NCBI RefSeq assembly: GCF_009759665.1
Contig: NZ_WQNE01000030.1
Coordinates: forward strand, 1-64,000
DNA from: Bradyrhizobium cajani
Lineage (GTDB): Bacteria; Pseudomonadota; Alphaproteobacteria; Rhizobiales; Xanthobacteraceae
Length of the DNA stretch: 64,000 nt
Reading direction: 5' to 3'
In this document: positions 1 through 8,378 of the stretch, in pieces
How positions within the stretch are numbered: position 1 is the first letter of the stretch
How the letters are laid out: each line of letters begins with the position of its first letter
Translations under genes and position numbers: made by a program
The notes under the pieces: model-generated
Database searches by the model: none
What the model saw: the letters and a program-made list of their open reading frames with translations, nothing else
Told to the model about the DNA's origin: nothing

Positions 1-28
1 CCCATCCACGCCTATAGCTCTGCTTTTA

Positions 29-976
29 ATGACATCGAAATCGACCTTCGTCCTCGGCCACCGGCATTTGCTGGGCATCGAGGGCCTTTCCGCGGCCGAC
101 ATCACCGGCCTCCTCGACCTGTCCGAAGAATATGTCGAGCTCAACCGCCAGGTTGACAAGAAGCGCACCGTCCTGCGTGGACGGACGCAGGTGAACCTCT
201 TCTTCGAGGCCTCCACCCGGACCCAATCCTCGTTCGAGCTCGCCGGCAAACGGCTCGGCGCCGACGTCATGAACATGTCGGTGTCCTCGTCCTCGATCCG
301 CAAGGGCGAGACCCTGATCGACACCGCCGTCACGCTGAACGCGATGCACCCAGACATCCTGGTGGTGCGCCATCACGCCTCCGGCGCAGTGGAACTGCTG
401 GCGCGCAAGGTTGACGGTTCCGTGATCAATGCCGGCGACGGCGCGCATGAGCATCCCACCCAGGCGCTGCTGGACGCCCTCACCATCCGCCGCAACAAGG
501 GCCGCATCGAGGGCCTCGTGGTCGCAATCTGCGGCGACGTGCTGCATTCGCGCGTCGCCCGCTCCAACATCATCCTGCTCAACACCATGGGCGCCCGCGT
601 CCGCGTCGTCGGCCCCTCCACGCTGCTGCCGCCGGGCATCGAGCGGATGGGTGTCGAGGTCGCGCGCGACATGCGCGAGGGCCTCGAAGGCGCCGACATC
701 GTCATGATGCTGCGGCTCCAGCGCGAGCGCATGAACGGCTCCTTCGTGCCCTCGTCATCCGAATACTTCCATTATTTCGGGCTCGACCAGAAGAAGCTCG
801 CCTACGCCAAGCCGGACGCACTCGTGATGCATCCGGGTCCCATGAACCGCGGCGTGGAGATCGACTCGATCGTGGCCGACGGCGCCCAATCCCTGATCCG
901 CGAACAGGTCGAAATGGGCGTCGCCGTGCGCATGGCCGTGCTGGAAGCGCTCGCCCGCAATCTGCCGAACGCGTGA
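29..976 (+). CDS. pyrB: Aspartate carbamoyltransferase catalytic chain
   Basis: Cytoplasmic enzyme joining carbamoyl phosphate and L-aspartate to give N-carbamoyl-L-aspartate, the committed step of pyrimidine synthesis. The 315-residue length is normal for the catalytic chain. The carbamoyl-phosphate loop STRT lies at residues 62-65, HPTQ at 142-145, and HPGPMNRG near the C-terminus. No regulatory chain (pyrI) follows. The stop TGA overlaps the start of pyrC, so the two are translationally coupled. In bacteria with this arrangement PyrB often forms a complex with a PyrC-like partner. The identification is secure. Confidence 0.97.
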   Translation: MTSKSTFVLGHRHLLGIEGLSAADITGLLDLSEEYVELNRQVDKKRTVLRGRTQVNLFFEASTRTQSSFELAGKRLGADVMNMSVSSSSIRKGETLIDTAVTLNAMHPDILVVRHHASGAVELLARKVDGSVINAGDGAHEHPTQALLDALTIRRNKGRIEGLVVAICGDVLHSRVARSNIILLNTMGARVRVVGPSTLLPPGIERMGVEVARDMREGLEGADIVMMLRLQRERMNGSFVPSSSEYFHYFGLDQKKLAYAKPDALVMHPGPMNRGVEIDSIVADGAQSLIREQVEMGVAVRMAVLEALARNLPNA

Positions 977-2283
977 TGCCGATGCTGACCGACCGCCGCC
1001 CCATCCTGCTCGCCAACGCCCGCGTCGTCGATCCCAGCAAGGATTTCGACGGCATAGGCGACGTCCTGATCGCCGACGGCACCATCCGCGAGACCCGCCG
1101 CGGCATTGGCGCGGCCGGCGTCCCCGAAGGCACCGACATCGTCAACTGCTCCGGCAAGATCGTGGCGCCGGGCCTGATCGACATGCGCGCCTTCGTCGGC
1201 GAGCCGGGCCTCAGCCACCGCGAGACCTTCGCGTCGGCGAGCCAGGCCGCCGCAACCGGCGGCATCACCACCATCATCTGCCAGCCCGACACCTCGCCCG
1301 TCATCGACAATTCGGCAACGGTCGATTTCGTGATGCGCCGCGCCCGCGACACCGCGATCGTCAACATCCAGCCGATGGCCGCGCTCACAAAGGGGATGCT
1401 CGGTGAGGAGATGACCGAGTTCGGCCTCTTGAAAGCGGCCGGCGCGGTCGCCTTCAGCGACGGCGACAAAAGCGTCACCAACGCCCAGGTGATGCGCCGC
1501 GCCCTGACCTACGCCCGCGACTTCGACGCGCTGATCGTGCATCACACCGAGGATCCCAACCTCGTCGGCGAAGGCGTGATGAACGAAGGCGAGTTCGCGA
1601 CCCGGCTCGGTCTGATGGGCATCCCGAATGCCGCCGAAGCCGTGATGCTGGAACGTGACCTGCGCCTCGTCGCGCTCACCGGCGGGCGCTATCACGCGGC
1701 CTCGCTGACCTGCATCGACTCCCTCGACATCCTCAAGCGCGCCCGCGATGCCGGGCTCGCCGTCAGCGCCTCGGTCTCGATCAACCACCTTGCGCTGAAC
1801 GAGAACGACATTGGCCCCTACCGGTCCTTCCTGAAACTGTCGCCGCCGCTGCGCACAGAGGACGATCGCCGCGCGCTGGTCGCCGCGATGGCCTCCGGCC
1901 TCGTCGACGTCATCATGTCCGACCACAATCCGCAGGACGTCGAAGTCAAGCGCCTGCCGTTCGCGGAGGCCGCCCCCGGCGCGGTCGGGCTCGAGACCAT
2001 GCTGCCGGCCGGCCTGCGGCTGGTGCACAATGGCGAAATGGAACTGAAGACGCTGATCCGGGCGATGTCGACCCGGCCGGCCGAGCTGCTTGGGCTCGCG
2101 GGCGGAACCCTGCGCGCAGGCAGCCCGGCCGACGTCATCGTGATCGATCCCGATACGCCCTGGGTGGTCGATCCCGCCGACCTCAAATCGCCCTGCAAGA
2201 ACACCCCGTTCGACGAGGCCCGCTTTACAGGCCGCGTGGTGCGCACCATTGTCGGCGGACGGACGGTGTACGAACATGTCTGA
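973..2283 (+). CDS. pyrC: Dihydroorotase-like protein PyrC, probably non-catalytic
   Basis: Amidohydrolase-fold protein of the dihydroorotase family, about 436 residues, translated from GTG at 973 or ATG at 976, overlapping the pyrB stop. Active dihydroorotases carry HxH in a DxHxHLR motif. Here the aligned stretch is IDMRAFVGEPG (residues 69-79), with Arg72 and Phe74 in place of both histidines. The later metal-ligand histidine also appears lost (YHAASLTC), while HHTED and SDHNP persist. This resembles the inactive PyrC' subunits of Pseudomonas, which structurally support PyrB. I infer a structural role, with a separate active dihydroorotase elsewhere in the genome. Family membership is certain; loss of activity is inference. 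Confidence 0.9.
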   Translation: MMPMLTDRRPILLANARVVDPSKDFDGIGDVLIADGTIRETRRGIGAAGVPEGTDIVNCSGKIVAPGLIDMRAFVGEPGLSHRETFASASQAAATGGITTIICQPDTSPVIDNSATVDFVMRRARDTAIVNIQPMAALTKGMLGEEMTEFGLLKAAGAVAFSDGDKSVTNAQVMRRALTYARDFDALIVHHTEDPNLVGEGVMNEGEFATRLGLMGIPNAAEAVMLERDLRLVALTGGRYHAASLTCIDSLDILKRARDAGLAVSASVSINHLALNENDIGPYRSFLKLSPPLRTEDDRRALVAAMASGLVDVIMSDHNPQDVEVKRLPFAEAAPGAVGLETMLPAGLRLVHNGEMELKTLIRAMSTRPAELLGLAGGTLRAGSPADVIVIDPDTPWVVDPADLKSPCKNTPFDEARFTGRVVRTIVGGRTVYEHV

Positions 2284-2345
2284 CGTGCAGGATCATGCGT
2301 GGCGTCTCGGCTCGACCTTAAGATGCAGCCATTGGGGATGCGGCC

Positions 2346-2942
2346 ATGGGCTTTGAAGCATTTTTGCCGGTGGCGCTCGTCATCGGCTACCTCCTCGGCT
2401 CGATTCCGTTCGGGCTGATCCTGACCAGGCTTGCGGGCACGCAGGATATCCGCTCGATCGGCTCCGGCAGCATCGGCGCCACCAACGTGCTGCGCACGGG
2501 ACGCAAGAGCCTTGCCGCGGGCACCTTGCTGTTCGACGCCCTCAAGGGCACCGTGGCTGTGGTGATCGCCGGCTACATCGCAGGCCCCAATGCCGCCATG
2601 GTGGCCGGCCTCGGCGCCTTCCTCGGGCACCTGTTTCCGGTCTGGCTGAAGTTCAAAGGCGGCAAGGGCGTCGCCGTCTATATCGGCATCCTGCTTGGCC
2701 TGTTCTGGCCAGGCGCGGTCGTGTTCTGCCTGCTCTGGCTGGCGACCGCCTTCACCAGCCGCTACTCCTCGCTTTCCGCGCTGGTGGCGGCGTTCATCAC
2801 GCCGATGTTCCTGTGGTGGTTCGGGCATCTCGCATTGTCCGCGCTGTTTGCAGTGCTGACGCTGCTGCTGTTCTACGCGCATCGGGAGAACATCAAGCGC
2901 CTGCAAGCGGGTAAGGAAAGCCGGATCGGCGAAAAGGCGTAG
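2346..2942 (+). CDS. plsY: Acyl phosphate:glycerol-3-phosphate acyltransferase PlsY
   Basis: Inner-membrane enzyme that moves an acyl group from acyl phosphate to glycerol-3-phosphate, the first acylation in phospholipid synthesis. The 198 residues are normal for the family. The conserved PlsY loops are visible: GSIPFGLI near residue 18, GSGSIGATNVLR near residue 40, and HLFPVWLKFKGGKGVA near residue 100, between five or so hydrophobic segments. It lies about 60 bases after pyrC on the same strand and is probably co-transcribed. The pyrBC-plsY order recurs in Rhizobiales. Confidence 0.96.
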   Translation: MGFEAFLPVALVIGYLLGSIPFGLILTRLAGTQDIRSIGSGSIGATNVLRTGRKSLAAGTLLFDALKGTVAVVIAGYIAGPNAAMVAGLGAFLGHLFPVWLKFKGGKGVAVYIGILLGLFWPGAVVFCLLWLATAFTSRYSSLSALVAAFITPMFLWWFGHLALSALFAVLTLLLFYAHRENIKRLQAGKESRIGEKA

Positions 2943-2943
2943 A

Positions 2944-2999
2944 GCGTTTTCGAGCGAAGTGGATACCGGTTCGCGTCAAGAAAACGCGTCAAAACAAAA
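2944..2999. repeat. Dispersed palindromic intergenic repeat
   Basis: Directly after the plsY stop, GCGTTTTC (2944-2951) and GAAAACGC (2980-2987) form an inverted repeat around GAGCGAAGTGGATACCGG, followed by GTCAAAACAAAAT. I recognise this layout as a repeat widely scattered in Bradyrhizobium and related genomes. It may fold as a 3' hairpin of the plsY transcript. Confidence 0.75.
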
Positions 3000-3153
3000 T
3001 CTGAAGCCGGAAAAAGTACGGATTCCGCCGCGTCCCTTCCGCATTATATGCCAAATCCTGTTCGCAACTTGCGGCCGACTCACGGCTAGAGTGGCGAACA
3101 GGCTCCACGCCTGTCATCCTGACAGCGGAAAAGGCGTTACGCGGTTGCTCAGA

Positions 3154-4356
3154 ATGAGCGAGAAGATGGTCGGCACGCATGACGAAGGCGGCTTGCAGGG
3201 CACTGCGGCAAGCCGGCTGCTGTCGACGACCAATATCTGGTCCGATGCGCCCGCGCCGCCTCCTGCGCCGAAGCCTGTCCCCGTTCCTCCGCCAGTGCCG
3301 CGGCCTGATCCAGTCGCCCGAGCTCCCGTAGCAGTCGAGATCGTACCTACGCCCACGCCTGCTGCTCAGTCACGCTCCGACCATTGGCCGCCGCACAAAC
3401 TCTCGCTGGCGCTCCAGGGCGGCGGCACCTTTGCCGCCTTCACCTGGGGCGTGCTGGAGCGGCTGCTGGAAGAGCCGTCGATCGCGATCGACACCATCAG
3501 CGGCGCCAGCGCCGGCGCCATCAACGCGCTGCTGCTCGCGTCCGGCCTTGCCGAAGGCGGCCGCGAAGCCGCCCGCGGCCGGCTGAACCGGTTCTGGGTC
3601 CGCCTGATGCACGAGGCCTCGTTCCGCTCGCTGATGCTGGTCGGCGGATTTTCCCCGGCAGGAAGCTCGGTCGCGTTCGGTCCGACGCTGCGCTCCGGCC
3701 AGTTCGATCCGTTCGATCTCGATCCGCTGCGGCAGGCGTTGTCGCGCGACATCAACTTTTCCGTCTTGCGCGACGCGCGGTGCCCGAAGCTGCTGATCGC
3801 AGCGACACGGATCCGCGACGGCCAGCAGCAGATCTTCCGCAACGAGTCTGTGACCGCCGACGTCGCGCTGGCCTCGACCTGCCCGCCCCTGGTTCACTGC
3901 GCCGTCGAGATCGACGGCGAGGCCTATTGGGACGGCGGCTTTGGCGGCAATCCGCCCATAGTGCGACTGGTCGAGGAAACGAAGGCGACGGACGTGCTGC
4001 TGGTGCAGGTCACACCGGCGCGCGACAGCTATGTGCCGATCACGCTTGCCGCGATCGACCGCCGGCTCGACCAGATCGCGGCCAACGCCGCCCTCAATGC
4101 CGAGATCGCGGCGCTGGAGTGGGCGCGAGCAACCGCCGCACCCTCGCTGCGGCTGTTCAGGATCGCAGCGGAAGACTCCGTCGACGGGCTGGCGCAACGC
4201 TCATCGACCGATCTCGGCCGCGGCTTCATTCGCACGCTTCACCGGAGCGGCCGTGAGGCCACCGAGCGCTGGCTGATGAAGCAAGGTGCAGATAACAGCA
4301 CAGCGCCCGCCGCATCCGGCCAGCGCACAGCTGCGGTCGAATCTGCACTAGCCTGA
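3154..4356 (+). CDS. Patatin-like phospholipase family protein
   Basis: Serine acyl hydrolase of the patatin/RssA type, expected to cleave phospholipid or other acyl esters. Numbered from the ATG at 3154 it has 400 residues. A proline-rich linker (about residues 33-70) precedes the glycine-rich oxyanion loop LALQGGGTFAAFTWG. The nucleophile elbow GASAG (Ser119) and the catalytic Asp in a DGG motif (WDGGFGGNPP) complete the dyad. A GTG at 2959 would add 65 residues, but that part lies in repeat sequence, so I prefer 3154. It converges on the amidase, overlapping it by nine bases. Confidence 0.87.
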   Translation: MSEKMVGTHDEGGLQGTAASRLLSTTNIWSDAPAPPPAPKPVPVPPPVPRPDPVARAPVAVEIVPTPTPAAQSRSDHWPPHKLSLALQGGGTFAAFTWGVLERLLEEPSIAIDTISGASAGAINALLLASGLAEGGREAARGRLNRFWVRLMHEASFRSLMLVGGFSPAGSSVAFGPTLRSGQFDPFDLDPLRQALSRDINFSVLRDARCPKLLIAATRIRDGQQQIFRNESVTADVALASTCPPLVHCAVEIDGEAYWDGGFGGNPPIVRLVEETKATDVLLVQVTPARDSYVPITLAAIDRRLDQIAANAALNAEIAALEWARATAAPSLRLFRIAAEDSVDGLAQRSSTDLGRGFIRTLHRSGREATERWLMKQGADNSTAPAASGQRTAAVESALA

Positions 4357-5592
4357 TTTCGCCAGCGCGTTCTCCAGGAACCAGGCCGCCGCAAGTGCGA
4401 GCGGATCGTTGCCGAAGCGCGCGATCACCTGCACACCGATGGGGAGGCCACCGACCTTCAGCACCGGCACGTTGACGCAAGGGTTGCCCATCAGCGTCCA
4501 GAGCCGGTTGTAGCGGGGGTCGCCGGTGGTCGCGAGCTCCTTGGCCGGCGGCGTGCCCGGCGCGGAATAGGTCAGGAGCACGTCGAAACCCTCGAACAAT
4601 TCGCCGAGCTCGCGGCGGCCGCGGCGGCTGATCCGGCGCGCTTCGTCATATTCCTTCGGCGTCAGTCCGACCGTCGCATCGAGGCTGGCGCGCAGCATCG
4701 GTGCGATCTCGTCGTGACGTTCCGAAAACTCCCAGGCGAGCGCGCGATGCGCCTCGAAATCCTGGACGATCGGGTGGATGCGCCAAGCCTCCTGCACTGC
4801 TTCCGGCAGATCGATGGTCTGCACGCCGGCGCCGGCGCGTTCGGCGGCCTTGATGGCGGCCTGCAAGCCCTCTTCGGCGGCCGGCTCCACGGCGCCGGCA
4901 AACTCCTGCCGGACCACGCCGATGCGCGGCGACTTCGCCGGCACGATGCCGGAGAATTCGGTGCGGCCGGTCATTGCCGATAGCCCACGCGCGAGATCCT
5001 CCGCGCGCGCGCCGAACAGTCCGACCGTGTCGAGCGCCCACGAATAGCATTTGACGCCGACCGTCGGCAGCATGCGGAACGAGGGCTTGATCGCGGCGGT
5101 CCCGCAATAGGCGGCAGGCCGGATCACCGAGCCGCCGGTCTGGGTGCCCAGCGCCAGCGGAATCATGCCGGCGCCAACGGCCGCCGCCGAGCCCGACGAC
5201 GAGCCGCCCGGCGTATGCCCGAGATTGTGCGGATTGAGCGTCGCCGTCGGATCGCGCGAGGCGAATGCCGTCGTCGTTGTCTTGCCGATGATGGTCGCCC
5301 CTGCCTGCTTCAGCATCATCACGACCGGCGCGTCGCTGCGCGGCTGCCAGCCCCGATAGATCTGCGAGCCCATCTCGGTCGGCATGTTGGCGGTGTCGAT
5401 GATGTCCTTGATCCCGACCGCGATGCCGCGCAGCGGACCGGCGCCTTGCGCTCTTGCCGACTTGTCGTGGCGGACGAAGGCGCGGACGTCCTTCTCTTTG
5501 GCCTCGATCGCCGCGTGCGACTGGGCGATGGCGGCATCGGGCGAAAGTTCGCCCGCTTCAATGCGGCGCTGGAGGTCGGCAAGTGAGATCAT
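4348..5592 (-). CDS. Amidase signature family protein
   Basis: Amide hydrolase of the amidase-signature family (GatA, indoleacetamide hydrolase, fatty-acid amide hydrolase relatives), 414 residues. The Ser-cisSer-Lys triad is readable: Lys62 in GIKDIID, the cis-serine in GGSSSGS near residues 129-135, and the nucleophile Ser155 in TGGSVIRPA. It is short for GatA and there is no gatB or gatC nearby, so a stand-alone amidase is likelier than tRNA amidotransferase. The substrate cannot be told from sequence. No regulator is adjacent. Confidence 0.9.
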   Translation of the reverse strand: MISLADLQRRIEAGELSPDAAIAQSHAAIEAKEKDVRAFVRHDKSARAQGAGPLRGIAVGIKDIIDTANMPTEMGSQIYRGWQPRSDAPVVMMLKQAGATIIGKTTTTAFASRDPTATLNPHNLGHTPGGSSSGSAAAVGAGMIPLALGTQTGGSVIRPAAYCGTAAIKPSFRMLPTVGVKCYSWALDTVGLFGARAEDLARGLSAMTGRTEFSGIVPAKSPRIGVVRQEFAGAVEPAAEEGLQAAIKAAERAGAGVQTIDLPEAVQEAWRIHPIVQDFEAHRALAWEFSERHDEIAPMLRASLDATVGLTPKEYDEARRISRRGRRELGELFEGFDVLLTYSAPGTPPAKELATTGDPRYNRLWTLMGNPCVNVPVLKVGGLPIGVQVIARFGNDPLALAAAWFLENALAKSG

Positions 5593-5706
5593 GGCAAAAT
5601 CCTTCTTATTGGGATCGCTTTTAGCATCGGGGCGAGGTCGTGCAAGCGCACGCCACTGTTGCCCACGCCCTCAGGTTGTTCCATGCTGCCCCCGCAAGGA
5701 GACGCC

Positions 5707-6825
5707 GTGGACGCCATCAATCCGAGCGTGGAGCTGACCGAGTCCGAGCGGATCGACCGCCTGCGGCTGATCCGCTCCGACAATGTCGGGCCGCGCACCT
5801 TCTATTCGCTGGTCGATCATTTCGGCACTGCGCGTGCCGCGCTCGAGCGGCTGCCCGATCTGGCGCGCCGCGGCGGTGCACAGCGATCGGGGCGCATCTG
5901 TAGCGCGGACGAGGCGAAGGCCGAGCTTGCCGCAAGCCGCAAGTTCGGCATCGCCTGGCGCGCGCCGGGCGAAGACGGCTATCCGGCCCGTCTCGCAACT
6001 CTGGACGATGCGCCGCCGCTGCTTGCCGTCCGCGGCGACACCAAAACCCTGATGCGGCCGATGATCGCGATCGTCGGCTCGCGCAACGCCTCCGGTGCCG
6101 GCCTGAAATTCGCCGGCCAGCTCGCGCGCGAACTCGGCGAAGCCGGTTTTGTTGTCATCTCCGGCCTCGCGCGCGGCGTCGACCAGGCCGCGCATCGCAC
6201 CAGCGTCGAAAGCGGCACGATCGCCGTGCTCGCCGGCGGGCATGATTGCATCTACCCGCCCGAGCATGGCGACCTGCTCGCCGCGATCCTCGACCAGAGC
6301 GGCGCGGCGATCTCCGAGATGCCGCTCGGTCACGAGCCACGCGCCCGCGACTTTCCCCGCCGCAACCGGCTGATCTCGGGCGCCTCGCTCGGCGTAGTCG
6401 TGGTGGAGGCGGCGCACCGGTCGGGCTCCCTGATCACCGCGCGTATGGCGGCCGAACAGGGCCGCGAGGTGTTCGCGGTCCCGGGGTCACCGCTCGATCC
6501 GCGCGCCGCCGGCACCAACGACCTGATCAAGCAGGGCGCAACGCTCGTCACGGAAGCTGCCGACATCATCAACGCTGTCGCACCGATCATGGAGCGGCCG
6601 GTCATGCATCCGGCCGGCGAGCCCGACAGCGAGCCGTTCGAGCATGATCCGCAAGGCCACGACCGCGACCAGATCACGGGCCTGCTCGGCCCCGCGCCCA
6701 TTTCGATCGACGATCTTGTGCGCATGTCCGGCGCCTCGCCCGCGATCGTGCGCACCGTGCTGCTGGAGCTCGAGCTTGCCGGCCGGCTCGAACGCCACGG
6801 CGGCGGATTGGTGTCGCTGCTTTAG
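5707..6825 (+). CDS. dprA: DNA-protecting protein DprA
   Basis: Cytoplasmic single-strand DNA binding protein that loads RecA on incoming DNA during natural transformation, also kept in non-competent bacteria. The Rossmann-fold core is marked by VGSRNASGAG and SGLARGVDQAAH, followed by YPPEH and the FPRRNRLISG region. A C-terminal winged helix (from about GLLGPAPISIDDL) ends the protein, as usual for DprA. I chose GTG at 5707 because AAGGAG (5696-5701) lies five bases upstream. In-frame ATGs at 5659 and 5683 are alternatives. Its stop overlaps the convergent HxlR gene by four bases. Confidence 0.94.
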   Translation: MDAINPSVELTESERIDRLRLIRSDNVGPRTFYSLVDHFGTARAALERLPDLARRGGAQRSGRICSADEAKAELAASRKFGIAWRAPGEDGYPARLATLDDAPPLLAVRGDTKTLMRPMIAIVGSRNASGAGLKFAGQLARELGEAGFVVISGLARGVDQAAHRTSVESGTIAVLAGGHDCIYPPEHGDLLAAILDQSGAAISEMPLGHEPRARDFPRRNRLISGASLGVVVVEAAHRSGSLITARMAAEQGREVFAVPGSPLDPRAAGTNDLIKQGATLVTEAADIINAVAPIMERPVMHPAGEPDSEPFEHDPQGHDRDQITGLLGPAPISIDDLVRMSGASPAIVRTVLLELELAGRLERHGGGLVSLL

Positions 6826-7256
6826 GGCTCGTTGCGCTCATCGAAGCGCGTGCGTGCCGCCGCGATCTGCTCCTGGTGCGCGATCGCCCACTCCCCGAGC
6901 GCCTTCACCGGCTGCTGGAGGCCGCGGCCGAGATCGGTCAGCTCGTAATCCACCCGCGGCGGAATGGTCGGAAAGATCGTGCGCGTGACGAGGCCGTCGC
7001 GCTCCAGCCCGCGCAGCGTCAAGGTCAGCATCCGCTGCGAGATGCCGTTGATCATGCGCTTCAGCTCATTGAAGCGCTTTGGCCCGTCACTCAGCATCAT
7101 GATGACGAACACGCTCCATTTGTCGCCGACCCGAGCGAGGATCGAGGCGACCCCCCGGCAGTCCGCGTGGTTTGGGTCCGGCATCGGGGCGGGCCTTTGA
7201 TTTGCCCTCGTCGGCGCAGGCAAATCGGTGTTCTCAGGTTTCAATAATGTGCCCAT
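6822..7256 (-). CDS. HxlR-family transcriptional regulator
   Basis: A 144-residue winged-helix DNA-binding protein of the HxlR/YodB type. The family pattern is clear: GDKWSVFVIMMLSDGPKRFNEL, then GISQRMLTLTLRGLERDGLV, then the wing PPRVDYELTDLGR. An N-terminal Cys (DPNHADCRG) sits where redox-sensing members carry theirs. It is divergent from an FMN-dependent azoreductase, the same pairing as YodB and its azoreductase target in Bacillus, so it probably represses that gene and senses quinones, diamide or other electrophiles. The pairing is a family-based inference. Confidence 0.9.
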   Translation of the reverse strand: MGTLLKPENTDLPAPTRANQRPAPMPDPNHADCRGVASILARVGDKWSVFVIMMLSDGPKRFNELKRMINGISQRMLTLTLRGLERDGLVTRTIFPTIPPRVDYELTDLGRGLQQPVKALGEWAIAHQEQIAAARTRFDERNEP

Positions 7257-7300
7257 GGCTCAAAAAAGTGCGTTCTTGCGGGGTTTTCGATAGTCACTCA

Positions 7301-7316
7301 TGTAGCGCTGGTTACA
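7301..7316. promoter_or_regulatory. Candidate HxlR operator in the hxlR-azoR intergenic region
   Basis: TGTAGC-GCTG-GTTACA is a 6-4-6 near-perfect inverted repeat (one mismatch) in the 83-base divergent promoter region. It resembles TGTA...TACA operators of HxlR proteins. A wider GTCAC (7293-7297)/GTGAC (7331-7335) pair flanks it. Confidence 0.6.
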
Positions 7317-7339
7317 AACCTATACCATGGGTGACCCAA

Positions 7340-7948
7340 ATGAAACTCCTTCATATCGACTCCAGCGTTCTCGGCCCCCACTCCGTCAGCCGGCAGGTCT
7401 CCGCCGCCATCGTCGACCGCCTGCGGCAGGCGACCCCCGCGCTCGACATCGTCTATCGCGACCTGACCCAGACCCCGCTTGCGCACCTGTCCGGATCGCA
7501 TCTTGCCGTCGCGCAAGGCGCGCCCGCGCCGGCGGAACTCGCACCCGACCTCGCCGCGAGCGCGGCGGCACTGGACGAGTTCCTGGCGGCCGACGTCGTC
7601 GTGATCGGCGCGCCCATGTACAATTTCACCATTCCGAGCCAGCTCAAGGCCTGGATCGACCGCGTCCTCGTGGCTGGCAAGACGTTCAGCTATGGGGCGA
7701 ACGGCCCGCAGGGGCTCGCCGGCGGCAAGCGCGTGATCGTGGCGATCTCCCGCGGCGGCTATTATGGCGCAGACACCCCGCTCGCCGTGCTTGAGCATCT
7801 CGAAACCTATCTGCGCGGCGTATTCGGCTTCATGGGAATCCAGAACCCCGAATTCGTCATCGCCGACGGCATCCAGGTCGGGCCGGAACATCGCGAAAAG
7901 GCGATTGCAGGCGCGCTCCAGGCGGCCACCAGCCTGCGCGCAGCTTAA
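7340..7948 (+). CDS. azoR: FMN-dependent NADH-azoreductase
   Basis: Flavodoxin-fold enzyme reducing azo dyes and quinones by two-electron transfer from NADH; family members protect against quinone stress. The 202-residue product starts MKLLHIDSSVLG and shows the FMN phosphate loop SVLGPHSVSR, the GAPMYNFTIPSQLKAWIDR motif, and ISRGGYY. I take the ATG at 7340. An upstream in-frame extension to 7172 would run back across the promoter and into the divergent regulator. The adjacent HxlR gene and operator suggest electrophile-induced expression. Confidence 0.92.
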   Translation: MKLLHIDSSVLGPHSVSRQVSAAIVDRLRQATPALDIVYRDLTQTPLAHLSGSHLAVAQGAPAPAELAPDLAASAAALDEFLAADVVVIGAPMYNFTIPSQLKAWIDRVLVAGKTFSYGANGPQGLAGGKRVIVAISRGGYYGADTPLAVLEHLETYLRGVFGFMGIQNPEFVIADGIQVGPEHREKAIAGALQAATSLRAA

Positions 7949-7962
7949 GGTCCCGCGCAAAT

Positions 7963-7997
7963 CATCAGCCGTCGCCGACGACCCGCGGCGGCTGATG
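7963..7997. terminator. Inverted repeat between convergent genes
   Basis: CATCAGCCG (7963-7971) and CGGCTGATG (7989-7997) form a 9-bp stem with a 17-base loop between azoR and the convergent small membrane-protein gene. There is no U-tract, so termination is only plausible. Confidence 0.4.
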
Positions 7998-8017
7998 CCC
8001 GCGCGTGATCTGCGAAG

Positions 8018-8200
8018 CTAGAACCAGACGCCCTGCATGCCGACGATCACGACAATCAGCGAGACGAGCAGGCCGATTCCGGAAAACAGCGCCACCGCCA
8101 CGAACTCGGAACTGTCTGAGCGTTTCGCCGGAATGGTGGATCGTTCGGTGTAAATACGTGGCGCTGAAATCGAGGAAAAAAAGCGGGCTGTTTTCGGCAT
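8018..8200 (-). CDS. Small single-span membrane protein, unknown function
   Basis: A 60-residue product with a basic, serine-rich N-terminal half and one strong C-terminal membrane span (FVAVALFSGIGLLVSLIVVI), ending MQGVWF. A GGGAG ribosome-binding site lies seven bases before the ATG at 8200, which supports a real gene. No family is recognised. About 180 bases without other coding signal separate it from the SDR gene. A compact hairpin at 8328-8352 (CGGCGCA...TGCGCCG with inner CCGC/GCGG) lies in that gap. Confidence 0.6.
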   Translation of the reverse strand: MPKTARFFSSISAPRIYTERSTIPAKRSDSSEFVAVALFSGIGLLVSLIVVIVGMQGVWF

Positions 8201-8378
8201 AGTGGACTCCCTTGAAAATGAGTTTTCTCACCCCCCTGCCCGTAAAAATGTCTTTGCAGCTTGCGCGAAGGTACTGCCTCATCACGCAAGGTTCAGAGAA
8301 TACACCAGTCAAGACGAACGAACCAGCCGGCGCAACCGCTGCGGCTGCGCCGACCGTTTCAATTTTCGTCTGATTTGA

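Noticed and set aside
802..2277. Long minus-strand frame opposite pyrC
   Set aside because: Same shadow effect; no ribosome-binding site or recognisable domain, and pyrC explains the sequence.
4348..5592. Amidase as GatA of the tRNA amidotransferase
   Set aside because: The protein is short for GatA, and no gatB or gatC is adjacent; a general amidase fits better.
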